Source of the DNA: Flavobacteriales bacterium
Lineage (GTDB): Bacteria > Bacteroidota > Bacteroidia > Flavobacteriales_F > PHOS-HE28
NCBI GenBank assembly: GCA_016702645.1
Contig: JADJDP010000021.1
Span: 1 to 64,000, forward strand
Length of the DNA: 64,000 bases
Reading direction: 5' to 3'
Shown here: positions 1 through 8,683 of the stretch, piece after piece
Position numbering within the stretch: the first letter of the stretch is position 1
Layout of the letters: every line of letters begins with the position of its first letter
Notes under the pieces: model-generated
Database searches by the model: none
Told to the model about the DNA's origin: nothing
What the model saw: the letters and a program-made list of their open reading frames with translations, nothing else
Translations under genes and position numbers: made by a program

Positions 1-2528
1 GATCTCCGCCTGGGCTTGCGCCTGTTTGCTGAGCACGTTCATGCGCTCGGCGTTCTGTGCTTCCACGGCGCTCATGGGCAGGTCGTTGTCGCCCCTCGAC
101 TCCGCTCGGGGTGACAAGTCAGCGGAAACAGCGGCTGCTGCAACGGGAGCTGCCACGCGCGTTACGGTGGGTCCGCTCATCACGGGCTCCAGGATCACGG
201 TGCTTCCTACTGCAATTCCGTTGGTCGCTTGGGGCTCAGCTCGGCGGCTGCAGGTTGGGCGAGCTTGCTCTTGTCCACCGTGAACTTGATGGCGTCGGTA
301 GCGGCCTTGGTGCGCAGGTAGTACATGCCGGTCTTCAGGCCCGCCTTCCAGCTGTAGAAGTGCATGCTGGTGAGCTTGCCGAAGTTGGCGTTCTCCATGA
401 AGATGTTGAGGCTCTGGCTCTGGCAGATGTAGGCGCCACGGTCCGCGGCCATGTCGATGATCACCTTCTGGCTGATCTCCCACGCGGTCTTGTAGAGGTC
501 CTTGAGGTTCTGCGGGATCTCCGGGATGTTGGCCACGCTGCCGTTGGCGGCGATGATCTTGTTCTTGAGGTCCTCGCCCCAGAGGCCCAGTTTCACCAGG
601 TCGCGCAGCAGGTACTTGTTCACCACCACGAACTCGCCGCTGAGCACGCGGCGCGTGTAGATGTTGCTGGTGTAAGGCTCGAAGCACTCGTTGTTGCCGA
701 GGATCTGCGCGGTGCTCGCGGTCGGCATCGGGGCCAGCAGCAAACTGTTGCGCACACCGTGCTCCTTCACTTCGGCACGCAGCGCGTCCCACTCCCAACG
801 GTCGCTGGGCTTCACCTTCCACATGTCGGGCTGGAAGACGCCCTTGCTCATGGGGCTGCCTTCGTAGGTCTCGTAGGGGCCTTCCTCCTTCGCCAGGTCC
901 TTGCTGGCGGTGAGGGCGGCGTAGTAGATGGTCTCGAAGATCTCGCGGTTCAGCACCTTGGCCTCCACGCTATCGAACGGATAGCGCATGAGGATGAAGG
1001 CATCCGCCAGGCCTTGCACGCCGATGCCGATGGGGCGGTGGCGCATGTTGCTGCGCTTGGCCTCGGGGATCGGGTAGTAGTTCTCGTCGATGACGCGGTT
1101 GAGGTTCTTGGTCAACTGCATCGTCACCTCGAAGAGCTTGTCGTGATCGAACTTGCCCTTCTCCACGAACTTGGGCAGTGCGATGGAACCGAGGTTGCAC
1201 ACGGCCACTTCGTCGGGGCTGGTGTACTCGATGATCTCCGTGCAGAGGTTGCTGCTCTTGATGGTGCCCAGGTTCTGCTGGTTGCTCTTGGCGTTGGCGG
1301 CGTCCTTGAAGAGGATGTAGGGCGTGCCGGTCTCGATCTGGCTTTCCAGGATCTTGAACCAGAGGTCCTGCGCCTTGATGGTCTCGCGGCCTTTGCCTGC
1401 GGCCTCGTACTTCTCGTACAGCTCCTCGAACTTGGCGCCGAAGGTGTCCGCGAGGCCGGGGCACTCGTTGGGGCACATCAGGGTCCACTGGCCGCCTTGC
1501 TCCACGCGCTTCATGAAGAGGTCGGGGATCCACATGGCGAAGAAGAGGTCGCGTGCGCGCATCTCCTCCTTGCCGTGGTTCTTCTTCAGCTCCAGGAAGT
1601 CGAACACATCGGCGTGCCAGGGCTCCAGGTAGATGGCGAAGCTGCCTTTGCGCTTGCCGCCGCCCTGGTCCACGTAACGCGCGGTGTCGTTGAACACGCG
1701 CAGCATGGGCACGATGCCGTTGCTGGTGCCGTTGGTGCCTTTGATGTAGCTGCCCTTCGCGCGCAGGTTGTGTACGCTGAGGCCGATGCCACCGGCGCTC
1801 TGGCTGATCTGCGCGCACTGCTTCAGCGTGTCGTAGATGCCGCTGATGCTGTCGTCCTTCAACTGGAGAAGGAAGCAGCTGCTCATCTGCGGCTTGGGCG
1901 AACCGGCGTTGAAGAGCGTGGGCGTGGCGTGGGTGTACCAGCCTTCGCTCAGGTCGTTGTAGGTGCGGATGGCGCTATCGATGTCCGTCTTGTGGATGCC
2001 GATGGCCACACGCATCAGCATGTGCTGCGGACGCTCCACCACCTCGCCGTGCAGGCGCAGCAGGTAGCTGCGCTCCAGGGTCTTGAAGCCGAAGAAGTCG
2101 TAGTTGAAGTCGCGGTCGTAGATGATGGCGCTATCCAATACATCGGCGTTCTTCGCGATGATCTCGGCCACATCATCGGCCAGCAGTGCGGCCTTGGCAC
2201 CCGTCTTCGGGTCCATATACGTGTAGAGGTCCTTCATGGTCTCGCTGAAGGACTTCTTGGTGTTCTTGTGCAGGTTGCTCACGGCGATGCGGCTCGCGAG
2301 CAGTGCGTAGTCCGGGTGCTTCACCGTCATGGTGGCGGCCACCTCGGCGGTGAGGTTGTCCAGCTGCGAAGTGGTGACACCATCGAAGATGCCGTCGATC
2401 ACCTTGAGGGTGACCTGCGTGGCATCCACGCTGGGGTCCAGTTCATAGCAGAGCTTCTTAACACGGGCGGTGATCTTGTCGAATTTCACCGCCTCCCGGC
2501 GGCCGTCGCGCTTGATGACGTACATGCT
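1..2528 (-). CDS. nrdA: Ribonucleoside-diphosphate reductase, alpha subunit (class Ia), 3' end outside window
   Basis: Reduces ribonucleoside diphosphates to deoxyribonucleotides together with NrdB. An ATP-cone begins the protein (VIKRDGRREAVKFDKI), and the catalytic barrel carries the SSNLCTEI motif that holds the active-site Asn-x-Cys-x-Glu set. I start at MYVIKRDG because family members usually begin there; an ATG 24 bases upstream (2552) adds nine residues. The frame meets a stop at 207-209, but another frame stays open to position 1 and reads as a plausible linker (ATNGIAVGSTVILEPVMSG). Adding one base to the G run at 231-234 joins the two. The C-terminal redox cysteines would lie outside the window. 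A palindromic repeat lies in frame at 86-117. The gene follows nrdB after about 230 bases. The identification is certain; the frameshift is probably a sequencing error. Confidence 0.95.
86..117. repeat. Palindromic repeat inserted in frame in the nrdA linker
   Basis: A 10-bp stem with one mismatch (TTGTCGCCCC against GGGGTGACAA) encloses a 12-base loop, TCGACTCCGCTC. The outer sequence resembles the dispersed TGTCACCCCGAGCGGAG-type palindromes found in many bacterial genomes. On the minus strand it is read without a stop in the continuation frame of nrdA as DLSPRAESRGDNDLP, between the conserved barrel and the C-terminal tail. Copy number elsewhere in the genome is unknown from this window. 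Confidence 0.6.
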
Positions 2529-2761
2529 TTTCTTCCTGGTATTAACCTCCACTTGCGGCTCCCGCCTTGGGTGTAGGGTGGTTGGTGGTTCGTTCTCCCC
2601 TTGGTGGCGTTCGGCGTGCCTGGCGTCGACCGGGGTTCTAAAAGTCCTCTTCTCTTTTGCACTGCCGAAGTCGTCGTCCGGCTCTTCGTCAACTGATCAA
2701 TGTGGGATCGTGCTGGCGTCGCGAAACCCGCACAGGGCTAAGCGTGCCGGCGGTCACCCGC

Positions 2762-3790
2762 CTAGAAATCCGCGTCCAGCGTGAACTTGCTTTGCTCCTT
2801 GTCGTTGTTGAGCACGCCCGCCTTCTGGTACTCGCCCACGCGCTTCTCGAAGAAGTTGGTCTTGCCCTGCAGGCTGATCATTTCCATGAAGTCGAACGGG
2901 TTCATGGCGTGGTAGATCTTCTCGTTGCCGAGCTCCACCAGGAGACGGTCGGCCACGAACTCGATGTACTGCTGCATCAACTTGGCGTTCATCCCGATCA
3001 GGTTCACGGGCAACGCATCGGTCACGAACTCCTTCTCGATCTCCACCGCATCGCGGATGATCGCTTCCACCGTCTTCTTCGGCAGCTTGTTGATGAGGTG
3101 CTTGGTGTAGAGCAGGCAGGCGAAGTCGCAGTGCAGGCCCTCGTCGCGGCTGATCAGCTCATTGCTGAAGGTGAGGCCCGGCATGAGGCCGCGCTTCTTC
3201 AACCAGAAGATGGAGCAGAAGCTGCCGCTGAAGAAGATGCCTTCCACCGCCGCGAAGGCGATGAGGCGTTCGGCGAAGCTGCCCTTGTCGATCCAACGCA
3301 AGGCCCAGTCCGCTTTCTTCTTCACGCAATCCATGGTGTCGATGGCGTGGAAGAGATTGTGCTTCTCGATGGGGTCCTTGATGTAGGTATCGATGAGGAG
3401 CGAGTAGGTCTCGCTGTGGATGTTCTCCACGGCGATCTGGAAGCCGTAGAAGAAGCGCGCCTCGGTGTACTGCACTTCGTGGAGGAAGTTCTCCGCGAGG
3501 TTCTCGTTCACGATGCCGTCGCTCGCGGCGAAGAAGGCGAGCACATGCTTGATGAAGAAACGTTCGTCGTCGTTGAGCTTCGTTCCCCAATCCACCAAGT
3601 CGGCGTGGAGGTCGATCTCCTCGGCCGTCCAGAAGCTGGCTTCGTGCTTCTTGTAGTAGTTCCAGATGTCGCTGTGCTGGATCGGGAAGATCACGAAGCG
3701 ATCCTTGTTCTCCTTGAGCAATGGTTCGTTTGCTGCGGCGACATCAGCGGGTAGTACATCATCCATGCTCATCTGCTTCTCGTTGCTCAT
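2762..3790 (-). CDS. nrdB: Ribonucleoside-diphosphate reductase, beta subunit (class Ia)
   Basis: This is the radical-generating R2 subunit, 342 residues, which supplies the tyrosyl radical to NrdA. Diiron-site motifs are visible: ENLAENF, ENIHSETYS (Glu and His ligands plus the radical Tyr, in the spacing of the E. coli E-x-x-H-x-x-x-Y motif), FAAVEGIFF and RDEGLHCDF. The C-terminal peptide that docks on NrdA is present (KEQSKFTLDADF). The open frame runs upstream to 4054, but that part has no family similarity; I start at MSNEKQMSMDD. It is first in the nrdB-nrdA order on the minus strand. No NrdR box was recognised upstream. Confidence 0.97.
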   Translation of the reverse strand: MSNEKQMSMDDVLPADVAAANEPLLKENKDRFVIFPIQHSDIWNYYKKHEASFWTAEEIDLHADLVDWGTKLNDDERFFIKHVLAFFAASDGIVNENLAENFLHEVQYTEARFFYGFQIAVENIHSETYSLLIDTYIKDPIEKHNLFHAIDTMDCVKKKADWALRWIDKGSFAERLIAFAAVEGIFFSGSFCSIFWLKKRGLMPGLTFSNELISRDEGLHCDFACLLYTKHLINKLPKKTVEAIIRDAVEIEKEFVTDALPVNLIGMNAKLMQQYIEFVADRLLVELGNEKIYHAMNPFDFMEMISLQGKTNFFEKRVGEYQKAGVLNNDKEQSKFTLDADF

Positions 3791-3929
3791 CGGTTGTCGT
3801 GGATCTTTCGGGGACGGCGGATCAGAGGGGGAAGGCCCCCGGAATTCTTTTTCTCGGGCTTGTTGTTGGTTCCGTTCGCGGCGTGCTCCCGGATGGAACT
3901 CCGGGATGACAGCGTCGTTTGGCGGGACA

Positions 3930-3960
3930 CAAAAATGGATCCGCGAGCAGCTACCGACAA
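3930..3960 (-). promoter_or_regulatory. Candidate nrdBA promoter
   Basis: Read on the minus strand, TTG (3958-3960), 20 bases, then CATTTTTG (3930-3937). This is one base off the Bacteroidota -7 consensus TAnnTTTG, with the expected spacing to a -33 TTG. It lies about 140 bases before the nrdB start. Inferred from motif only. Confidence 0.3.
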
Positions 3961-4293
3961 GCGTTCGCGTGCTCCAACTGTTCGGAGTTTTCAACACGGC
4001 CAAGTTCCTCAGCAACGACGCCACGTTGATCGCGCGAGGACATGTGCAAGACAATTCTTTTCACGATCGGTTAACATCGCGGAAAGCGCCCGACACTAGG
4101 GCGATAGCGAAGAGGTGAAAGTGCGAACGCGCGCTGTGCGGGACTTGCAGGAACGCGTGTGCGAACTATTGCACGGTGCAAGCGCGAATGCGAAATGCGA
4201 TGTCACGCAGAGGTGCATAGAGCGTGGCGGAACACGATGCGTCACGCCGCGTACCACGTCACTCCGGGCGATGGGAGGCTCCGCGACCGAGAC

Positions 4294-4342
4294 CCGGAGT
4301 CTCACCAATGAACAGGTTCGTTGATCATTGGTGAGACTCCGG
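4294..4342. repeat. Perfect 18-bp inverted repeat (REP/MITE-like or terminator)
   Basis: The arms CCGGAGTCTCACCAATGA (4294-4311) and its exact reverse complement (4325-4342) enclose 13 bases. Outside them, ACGTCACTCCGG near 4256 is matched in inverse by CCGGAGTGACGT near 4378, which gives a nested imperfect palindrome of about 135 bp. It lies 90 bases downstream of the minus-strand DUF3109 gene, so it could act as a terminator, although no T tract follows. Nesting without coding capacity fits a REP or miniature element better. Confidence 0.7.
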
Positions 4343-4432
4343 ATGGCCGTAACAAGCGATCTGAGATCGCCCGGCCTCCGGAGTGACGTTCGTTACGCCA
4401 ATACGTTCGCCGAACCTCCGCGTGACAAGCTT

Positions 4433-5022
4433 CTACTTCTTCCTCTTGGGTGCTTTCTCCCACTCGGTGTGGATCACCTCCAACTCATCGTACCACTCCT
4501 GCCCATATGCGCGCACGAGCGCGTCCTTCAGGAAACGGTACACGGGCACATCGAGCTTGGCGCCGCACGTGCATGCCGGTTTGCAGATCGGCCACTTGTG
4601 ATAGTTCAATCCATCGTGCTCCTTCAACTTCACCACGCGGATCGGATAGAGGTGACAACTGATCGGCTTGCGGAACGGGATCGCACCATCCTTCCAGGCC
4701 ATCTCCACGCCGCATAGTGCAATGCCCTTCTCATCGAACACGGTGAACGCGCACTCCTTTCTTCCTTCCACGAGCGTGGTGACGAGATCACCATCGCTGT
4801 CCACTTCGCTCACGCCGTGCGCATCGATCGCGCGTTGTCCCTTCTCCGGGATGTACGGCTTGATCTTCGGCCAGAGCTTCTTCAGTTGCTCTTCCTCGTC
4901 CTGCTCAACGGCGCCCCGCTCTCCCCTGCCACGCAACAAGCGCCCTTGCAGGCGTTGAGGTCGCACACAAAGCGTTTCTCGAAGAGGTCTTCGCTGATGA
5001 GGGTGTTGCGGTGTTCGATCAT
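4433..5022 (-). CDS. DUF3109 family protein (Cys-rich, frameshifted in this sequence)
   Basis: DUF3109 proteins are cysteine-rich bacterial proteins of unknown role, possibly metal-binding. The N-terminus MIEHRNTLISEDLFEKRF followed by CDLNACKGACC lies in one frame, from an ATG at 5020-5022. The rest (EQDEEEQLKKLWPKIKPYI, then the Cys-containing SCHLYP and CKPACTCG segments) lies in another. Adding one base near 4903-4906 gives a continuous product of about 196 residues, the usual family length, with PLEQDEEE at the junction. The gene is divergent from the four-helix-bundle element at 5038. The family call is good; the biochemical role is unknown. Confidence 0.85.
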
Positions 5023-5037
5023 TGGCCCAAAGCTACA

Positions 5038-5480
5038 AGCCACTAGCTGCTAGCTTCGAGCCACTAGCTCTACCACGCACAAACACACGCACATGAAAGA
5101 CTTCAAGAAACTCAAGATGTGGCAGAAGGCCATGGACATCACCGACATGGTCTTCGACCTCTACGAGGAACAACCATGGCAGAAGGTGGCGGAACTCAAG
5201 GGACAGTCCACGCGCGCGGCCATCTCGATCGCTTCGAACATCGCCGAGGGGAATTCGCGACGAAGCGAGAAGGACAAACACCGTTACATGGAGATCGCGC
5301 TGGGCTCCGCTTTCGAACTCGAGACCCAGACCCTCGCATTGCAGCGCCGGAAATGGGTCCGAGCGTCGGTGTCCTGCTGAACGCCATCGACGAGGAGCAA
5401 AGGATGCTCGGGCCTTCATGGGCAAGCTGCATTCATGCCGTAAGCCAGCGCTCGTGGCTCGAAGCTAGCGGCTCATGGCT
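5038..5480. mobile_element. Four-helix-bundle gene framed by 27-bp terminal inverted repeats
   Basis: The left end (5038-5064) and right end (5454-5480) are inverted copies that match at 24 of 27 positions, sharing the core GCTAGCTTCGAGCCAC. They frame one gene of the 23S rRNA intervening-sequence protein family. In rRNA genes such intervening sequences also have complementary ends. Here the unit sits between two protein genes, not in an rRNA gene. No transposase is present and no target duplication was found, so mobility is inferred. Confidence 0.5.
5093..5468 (+). CDS. Four-helix bundle protein, 23S rRNA intervening-sequence (S23/IVP) family, frameshifted
   Basis: The protein reads MKDFKKLKMWQKAMDITD and continues with the family hallmarks STRAAISIASNIAEG and a YMEIALGSAFELETQ helix. 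Family members are small, about 120 residues, of unknown function. The first frame ends at 5380, but one extra A in the run at 5351-5353 restores LLNAIDEEQRMLG, and one extra G in the run at 5410-5412 restores FMGKLHSC, giving about 125 residues that end at 5466-5468. Two homopolymer losses in one short gene point to consensus error or decay. The right inverted repeat overlaps the 3' end of the gene, so gene and repeat form one unit. Confidence 0.85.
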
Positions 5481-5536
5481 CCGTCCTACTTTCGCGCCCG
5501 CGACGCTGAAGGTTTCCAGAGCGCTCGCCCAACATC

Positions 5537-7078
5537 ATGAGCAATCAAGAAGACCGTCTCAAGACGCTTATCGGCCATGCCAAGGAGTATGGCTTCGTGT
5601 TCCAGAGCAGCGAGATCTACGATGGCCTGAGCGCCACCTACGACTACGGCCCGTACGGCGCCGAGCTGAAGAACAACATCCGGCAGTACTGGTGGGCGGC
5701 CATGACGAAGCTCAACGAGAACATCGTGGGCATCGATGCGGCCATCTTCATGCACCCAACCGTATGGAAGGCGAGCGGTCACGTGGACGCTTTCAACGAT
5801 CCGCTCATCGACAACAGGGACAGCAAGAAGCGCTACCGTGCCGATGTGCTCTTGGAAGACCACATGGCCAAGTACGCGGACAAGATCGAGAAGGAGACCG
5901 AGAAGGCGAAGAAGAAGTTCGGCGATGCCTTCAACGAAGAACAGTTCCGCGCGACGAACCCGAACGTACTGCGCGCACAGGAGCGCATCAACGCCGTGGA
6001 AGGAAGGATGAAGACCGCGCTCGAAGCGAACGACCTCGAAGCGGTGCGCCAGCTCATCATCGACGAGGAGATCAAGTGCCCGGTGAGCGGCACGGCCAAC
6101 TGGACGGAAGTGCGCCAGTTCAATTTGATGTTCGCTACCGAGCTCGGCAGCGTGAGCGGTGAGAGCAGCACGATCTACCTGCGTCCGGAAACGGCGCAAG
6201 GCATCTTCGTGAACTTCCTGAACGTGCAGAAGAGCGCACGGATGAAGATCCCCTTCGGCATCGCGCAAACCGGCAAGGCCTTCCGCAACGAGATCGTGGC
6301 ACGGCAGTTCATCTTCCGCATGCGCGAGTTCGAGCAGATGGAGATGCAGTTCTTCGTGAAGCCCGGTACCGAGATGGAGTGGTACAACGCGTGGAAGGAG
6401 AAGCGCATCGCCTGGCACCGTGCGTTGGGCATGCCTGCGGAGAACTACCGCTTCCACGACCACATCAAGCTGGCGCACTACGCCAACGCCGCCTGCGACA
6501 TCGAGTTCAAGTTCTCCTTCGGCTTCAAGGAGCTGGAGGGCATCCACTCGCGTACCGACTTCGACCTGAAGAAGCACGAGGAGTTCAGCGGCAAGAAGCT
6601 GCAGTTCTTCGATCCCGAGACGAACGAGAGCTACGTGCCTTATGTGGTGGAGACGAGCATCGGCTTGGACCGCATGTTCCTCGCCGTGCTGAGCGCAGCG
6701 TACGAAGAAGAGAAACTGGAGAACGGCGAGGACCGCGTGGTGCTCCGCATTCCCGCTCCCCTCGCTCCCGTGAAGGTGACCGTGATGCCGCTGGTGAAGA
6801 AGGACGGACTGCCGGAGAAGGCACGCGCCATCATCGACGGCCTGAAGCTCTCGCACAACTGCCAGTACGACGAGAAGGACAGCATCGGCAAACGCTACCG
6901 CCGCCAGGACGCCATCGGCACGCCGTATTGCATCACCGTGGACTACGACACGATGACGAACGACACGGTGACCCTGCGCGACCGCGACACCATGTTACAG
7001 GAGCGTGTGGCCATCGCCGATCTCGATCGCATCGTGAGCGAAAAGGTGGACCTGCGGAAGTTGCTTAAGCAGCTCTAG
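5537..7078 (+). CDS. glyS: Glycine--tRNA ligase (single-chain class II type)
   Basis: Charges tRNA-Gly with glycine. The 513-residue protein is the homodimeric eukaryote/archaeal-like type used by Bacteroidota, not the two-subunit GlyQ/GlyS enzyme. The class II motifs are visible: YDYGPYGAELKNN near the N-terminus, TIYLRPETAQGIFVNF (motif region), GKAFRNEI and RMREFEQMEMQFFV (motif 2), and SIGLDRMFLAVL (motif 3). A C-terminal anticodon-binding domain follows (PVKVTVMPLVKKDGLPEKA). The frame is intact, with start ATG MSNQEDRLKTLIGHAKEYGF. It has its own transcription unit after the inverted-repeat element. Confidence 0.97.
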   Translation: MSNQEDRLKTLIGHAKEYGFVFQSSEIYDGLSATYDYGPYGAELKNNIRQYWWAAMTKLNENIVGIDAAIFMHPTVWKASGHVDAFNDPLIDNRDSKKRYRADVLLEDHMAKYADKIEKETEKAKKKFGDAFNEEQFRATNPNVLRAQERINAVEGRMKTALEANDLEAVRQLIIDEEIKCPVSGTANWTEVRQFNLMFATELGSVSGESSTIYLRPETAQGIFVNFLNVQKSARMKIPFGIAQTGKAFRNEIVARQFIFRMREFEQMEMQFFVKPGTEMEWYNAWKEKRIAWHRALGMPAENYRFHDHIKLAHYANAACDIEFKFSFGFKELEGIHSRTDFDLKKHEEFSGKKLQFFDPETNESYVPYVVETSIGLDRMFLAVLSAAYEEEKLENGEDRVVLRIPAPLAPVKVTVMPLVKKDGLPEKARAIIDGLKLSHNCQYDEKDSIGKRYRRQDAIGTPYCITVDYDTMTNDTVTLRDRDTMLQERVAIADLDRIVSEKVDLRKLLKQL

Positions 7079-7137
7079 GCAACCAGTAACTTCCGGCTCC
7101 GAGGTCCGTCCCACGACCGATCTCCTTAGTGATCACC

Positions 7138-8607
7138 ATGCGTACCATCCTGCTTGCTCTTGCCGCAACGGTCGGCTTTCCCATGCTTGCACAGCAGGGC
7201 ATCGTCGCCACCGTCGACCTACGTGACCAAGCCAGCGACCGCTTGAAGATTGAACTGGTCGTACCGTCATTCGGCACCGGGCCGCTGGTTTTCGCACTGC
7301 CTCGCATCGTGCCAGGCATCTACGGTGCCATGGACCATGGCCGACTGGCCGGAACCGTGGAGGCCTTCGACGGCGACGGTAACCCGCTGCCCATTGAACG
7401 CATGGAAGTGGGCCGATGGCGGATACCGGAACCGCAAGGCTTGCATCGCATCACCTACTCCGTTGACGATGGCTGGGAGGAATTCGACATCCGCTTCACG
7501 ATGGGCAACTATCGCTCCTCCGAAGGCACGGTGAAAAGCGATGCTGTCGTGTTGAACCACAACACCATCTTCGGCTACTTCGAAGGGCACGAGCAACTGC
7601 CGTACACCATCCACCTCAAGAAGCCCGCCGCCCACTATGCGGCAACGAGCCTGCCGCGCGCACAGGAGAGCCCGGACGAGATCGTGTTCCAGGCATCGAG
7701 CTATCGACATCTGGTCGACAATCCGATGCTGATCGCACCACCGGACACGGCGCACATCCGCCTGCCGGACATTGATGTGCTGGTGGCCTGCCACAGCACA
7801 ACCGGCCAAGCCATCGCCCAGGACATCGCCAAGCACATCCGTCCGCTGCTCGCCGACCAGCGCACTTATCTGGGCGGTGCATTGCCGGTGAGGAAGTACA
7901 CCTTCCTCATCTACCACAATCCGAGCGACCGCGAAGGCAGCAGCATGGGCGATGGCTTGGAGCATTCCGCCTCCACACTGATCCTGCTGTGCATGCCCTT
8001 GGATGCGGAAGCCATTGCGCGTAGCGTCTATGGCATCGCGAGCCACGAGTTCTTCCATACCATTCTTCCATTGAGCGTTCACAGCGAGGAGATCGAGCAA
8101 TATGACTTCCGCACACCGCGCATGAGCCGACACCTTTGGCTCTATGAAGGCATGACCGAATACTTCGCCATCCACATGCCCATCAAGCAGGGTCGGCAGA
8201 GCATGGATGAGTTCATGGAGGTGCTCAACGGCAAATTGGAGATGATGCGCAAGTTCCCGGATGACATCGCCCTGACCGTGCTGAGCCAACAGGCGATGGA
8301 GCGCCAGGACCTGTACTACAACTTCTATCTCAAGGGCACGCTGTTCTGCATGGGATTGGACATTGCACTGCGCGAACGCTCCAAAGGGGCTTTCGGTGTG
8401 CAGGAACTGGTGCGCGACCTGCAACGCGAGTACGGGGTCGGTCGGCCGTTCAAGGACGAGGAGCTGTTCGCCACGATCGAACGGCTCACCGGACCTGATA
8501 TCGGCGCTCTCCTTCAACGGCACTTGAACGAAGCCAGCACACTGCCAATGAAGGAGTGGTTGGAAAAAGTGGGCATCGACTGGACGCGAATGGAAAGGCG
8601 GTGGTGA
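7138..8607 (+). CDS. M61 family metallopeptidase (glycyl aminopeptidase-like), secreted
   Basis: A signal peptide (MRTILLALAATVGFPMLAQ) heads a 489-residue protein of the M61 peptidase family. The gluzincin zinc site is complete: HEFFH at residues 303-307, and a downstream Glu in YEGMTEYF (residue 337) as the third ligand. An N-terminal beta domain precedes the catalytic domain. The PDZ domain found at the C-terminus of many M61 enzymes is absent, so this is the short form. The start is the ATG at 7138; a GTG nine bases upstream is in frame but would spoil the signal peptide. It likely acts in the periplasm on peptides. Confidence 0.88.
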   Translation: MRTILLALAATVGFPMLAQQGIVATVDLRDQASDRLKIELVVPSFGTGPLVFALPRIVPGIYGAMDHGRLAGTVEAFDGDGNPLPIERMEVGRWRIPEPQGLHRITYSVDDGWEEFDIRFTMGNYRSSEGTVKSDAVVLNHNTIFGYFEGHEQLPYTIHLKKPAAHYAATSLPRAQESPDEIVFQASSYRHLVDNPMLIAPPDTAHIRLPDIDVLVACHSTTGQAIAQDIAKHIRPLLADQRTYLGGALPVRKYTFLIYHNPSDREGSSMGDGLEHSASTLILLCMPLDAEAIARSVYGIASHEFFHTILPLSVHSEEIEQYDFRTPRMSRHLWLYEGMTEYFAIHMPIKQGRQSMDEFMEVLNGKLEMMRKFPDDIALTVLSQQAMERQDLYYNFYLKGTLFCMGLDIALRERSKGAFGVQELVRDLQREYGVGRPFKDEELFATIERLTGPDIGALLQRHLNEASTLPMKEWLEKVGIDWTRMERRW

Positions 8608-8671
8608 CCCCCAAGCCCGCAAAGAGCAGCGCCGGATGCGCGTGTGGTGGATCGGGCGTTGAGACGTCCGG

Positions 8672-8679
8672 TATTTTCG
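8672..8679 (+). promoter_or_regulatory. -7 promoter box TATTTTCG, near-leaderless
   Basis: The box matches TAnnTTTG except for one base and ends four bases before the ATG at 8684. Transcription would begin at or next to the start codon. Confidence 0.4.
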
Positions 8680-8683
8680 TCGC

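Larger units (their letters stand above)
3791..4432. other. Long non-coding interval between nrdB and the DUF3109 gene
   Basis: These 640 bases hold no open frame with recognisable protein similarity. I see a candidate nrdBA promoter near 3930-3960, a small hairpin at about 3888-3910 (TCCCGGA and TCCGGGA arms) and a perfect 18-bp palindrome at 4294-4342. The palindrome sits inside a larger imperfect inverted repeat spanning roughly 4255-4390. No tRNA or known riboswitch was recognised. Confidence 0.6.

Noticed and set aside
57..2576. Very long plus-strand open frame (839 codons) opposite nrdA
   Set aside because: nrdA on the other strand is unmistakable. The antisense frame has no family features and is a by-product of GC-rich codon use.
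3823..3860. Hairpin GGGGGAAGGCCCCC followed by TTCTTTTT as a terminator on the plus strand
   Set aside because: No plus-strand gene ends upstream of it, and it lies within the leader of nrdB. Its role could not be supported.
5486..6856. 456-codon minus-strand frame opposite glyS
   Set aside because: It lies wholly against the intact glycyl-tRNA synthetase gene, is low-complexity and lacks any recognisable motif.
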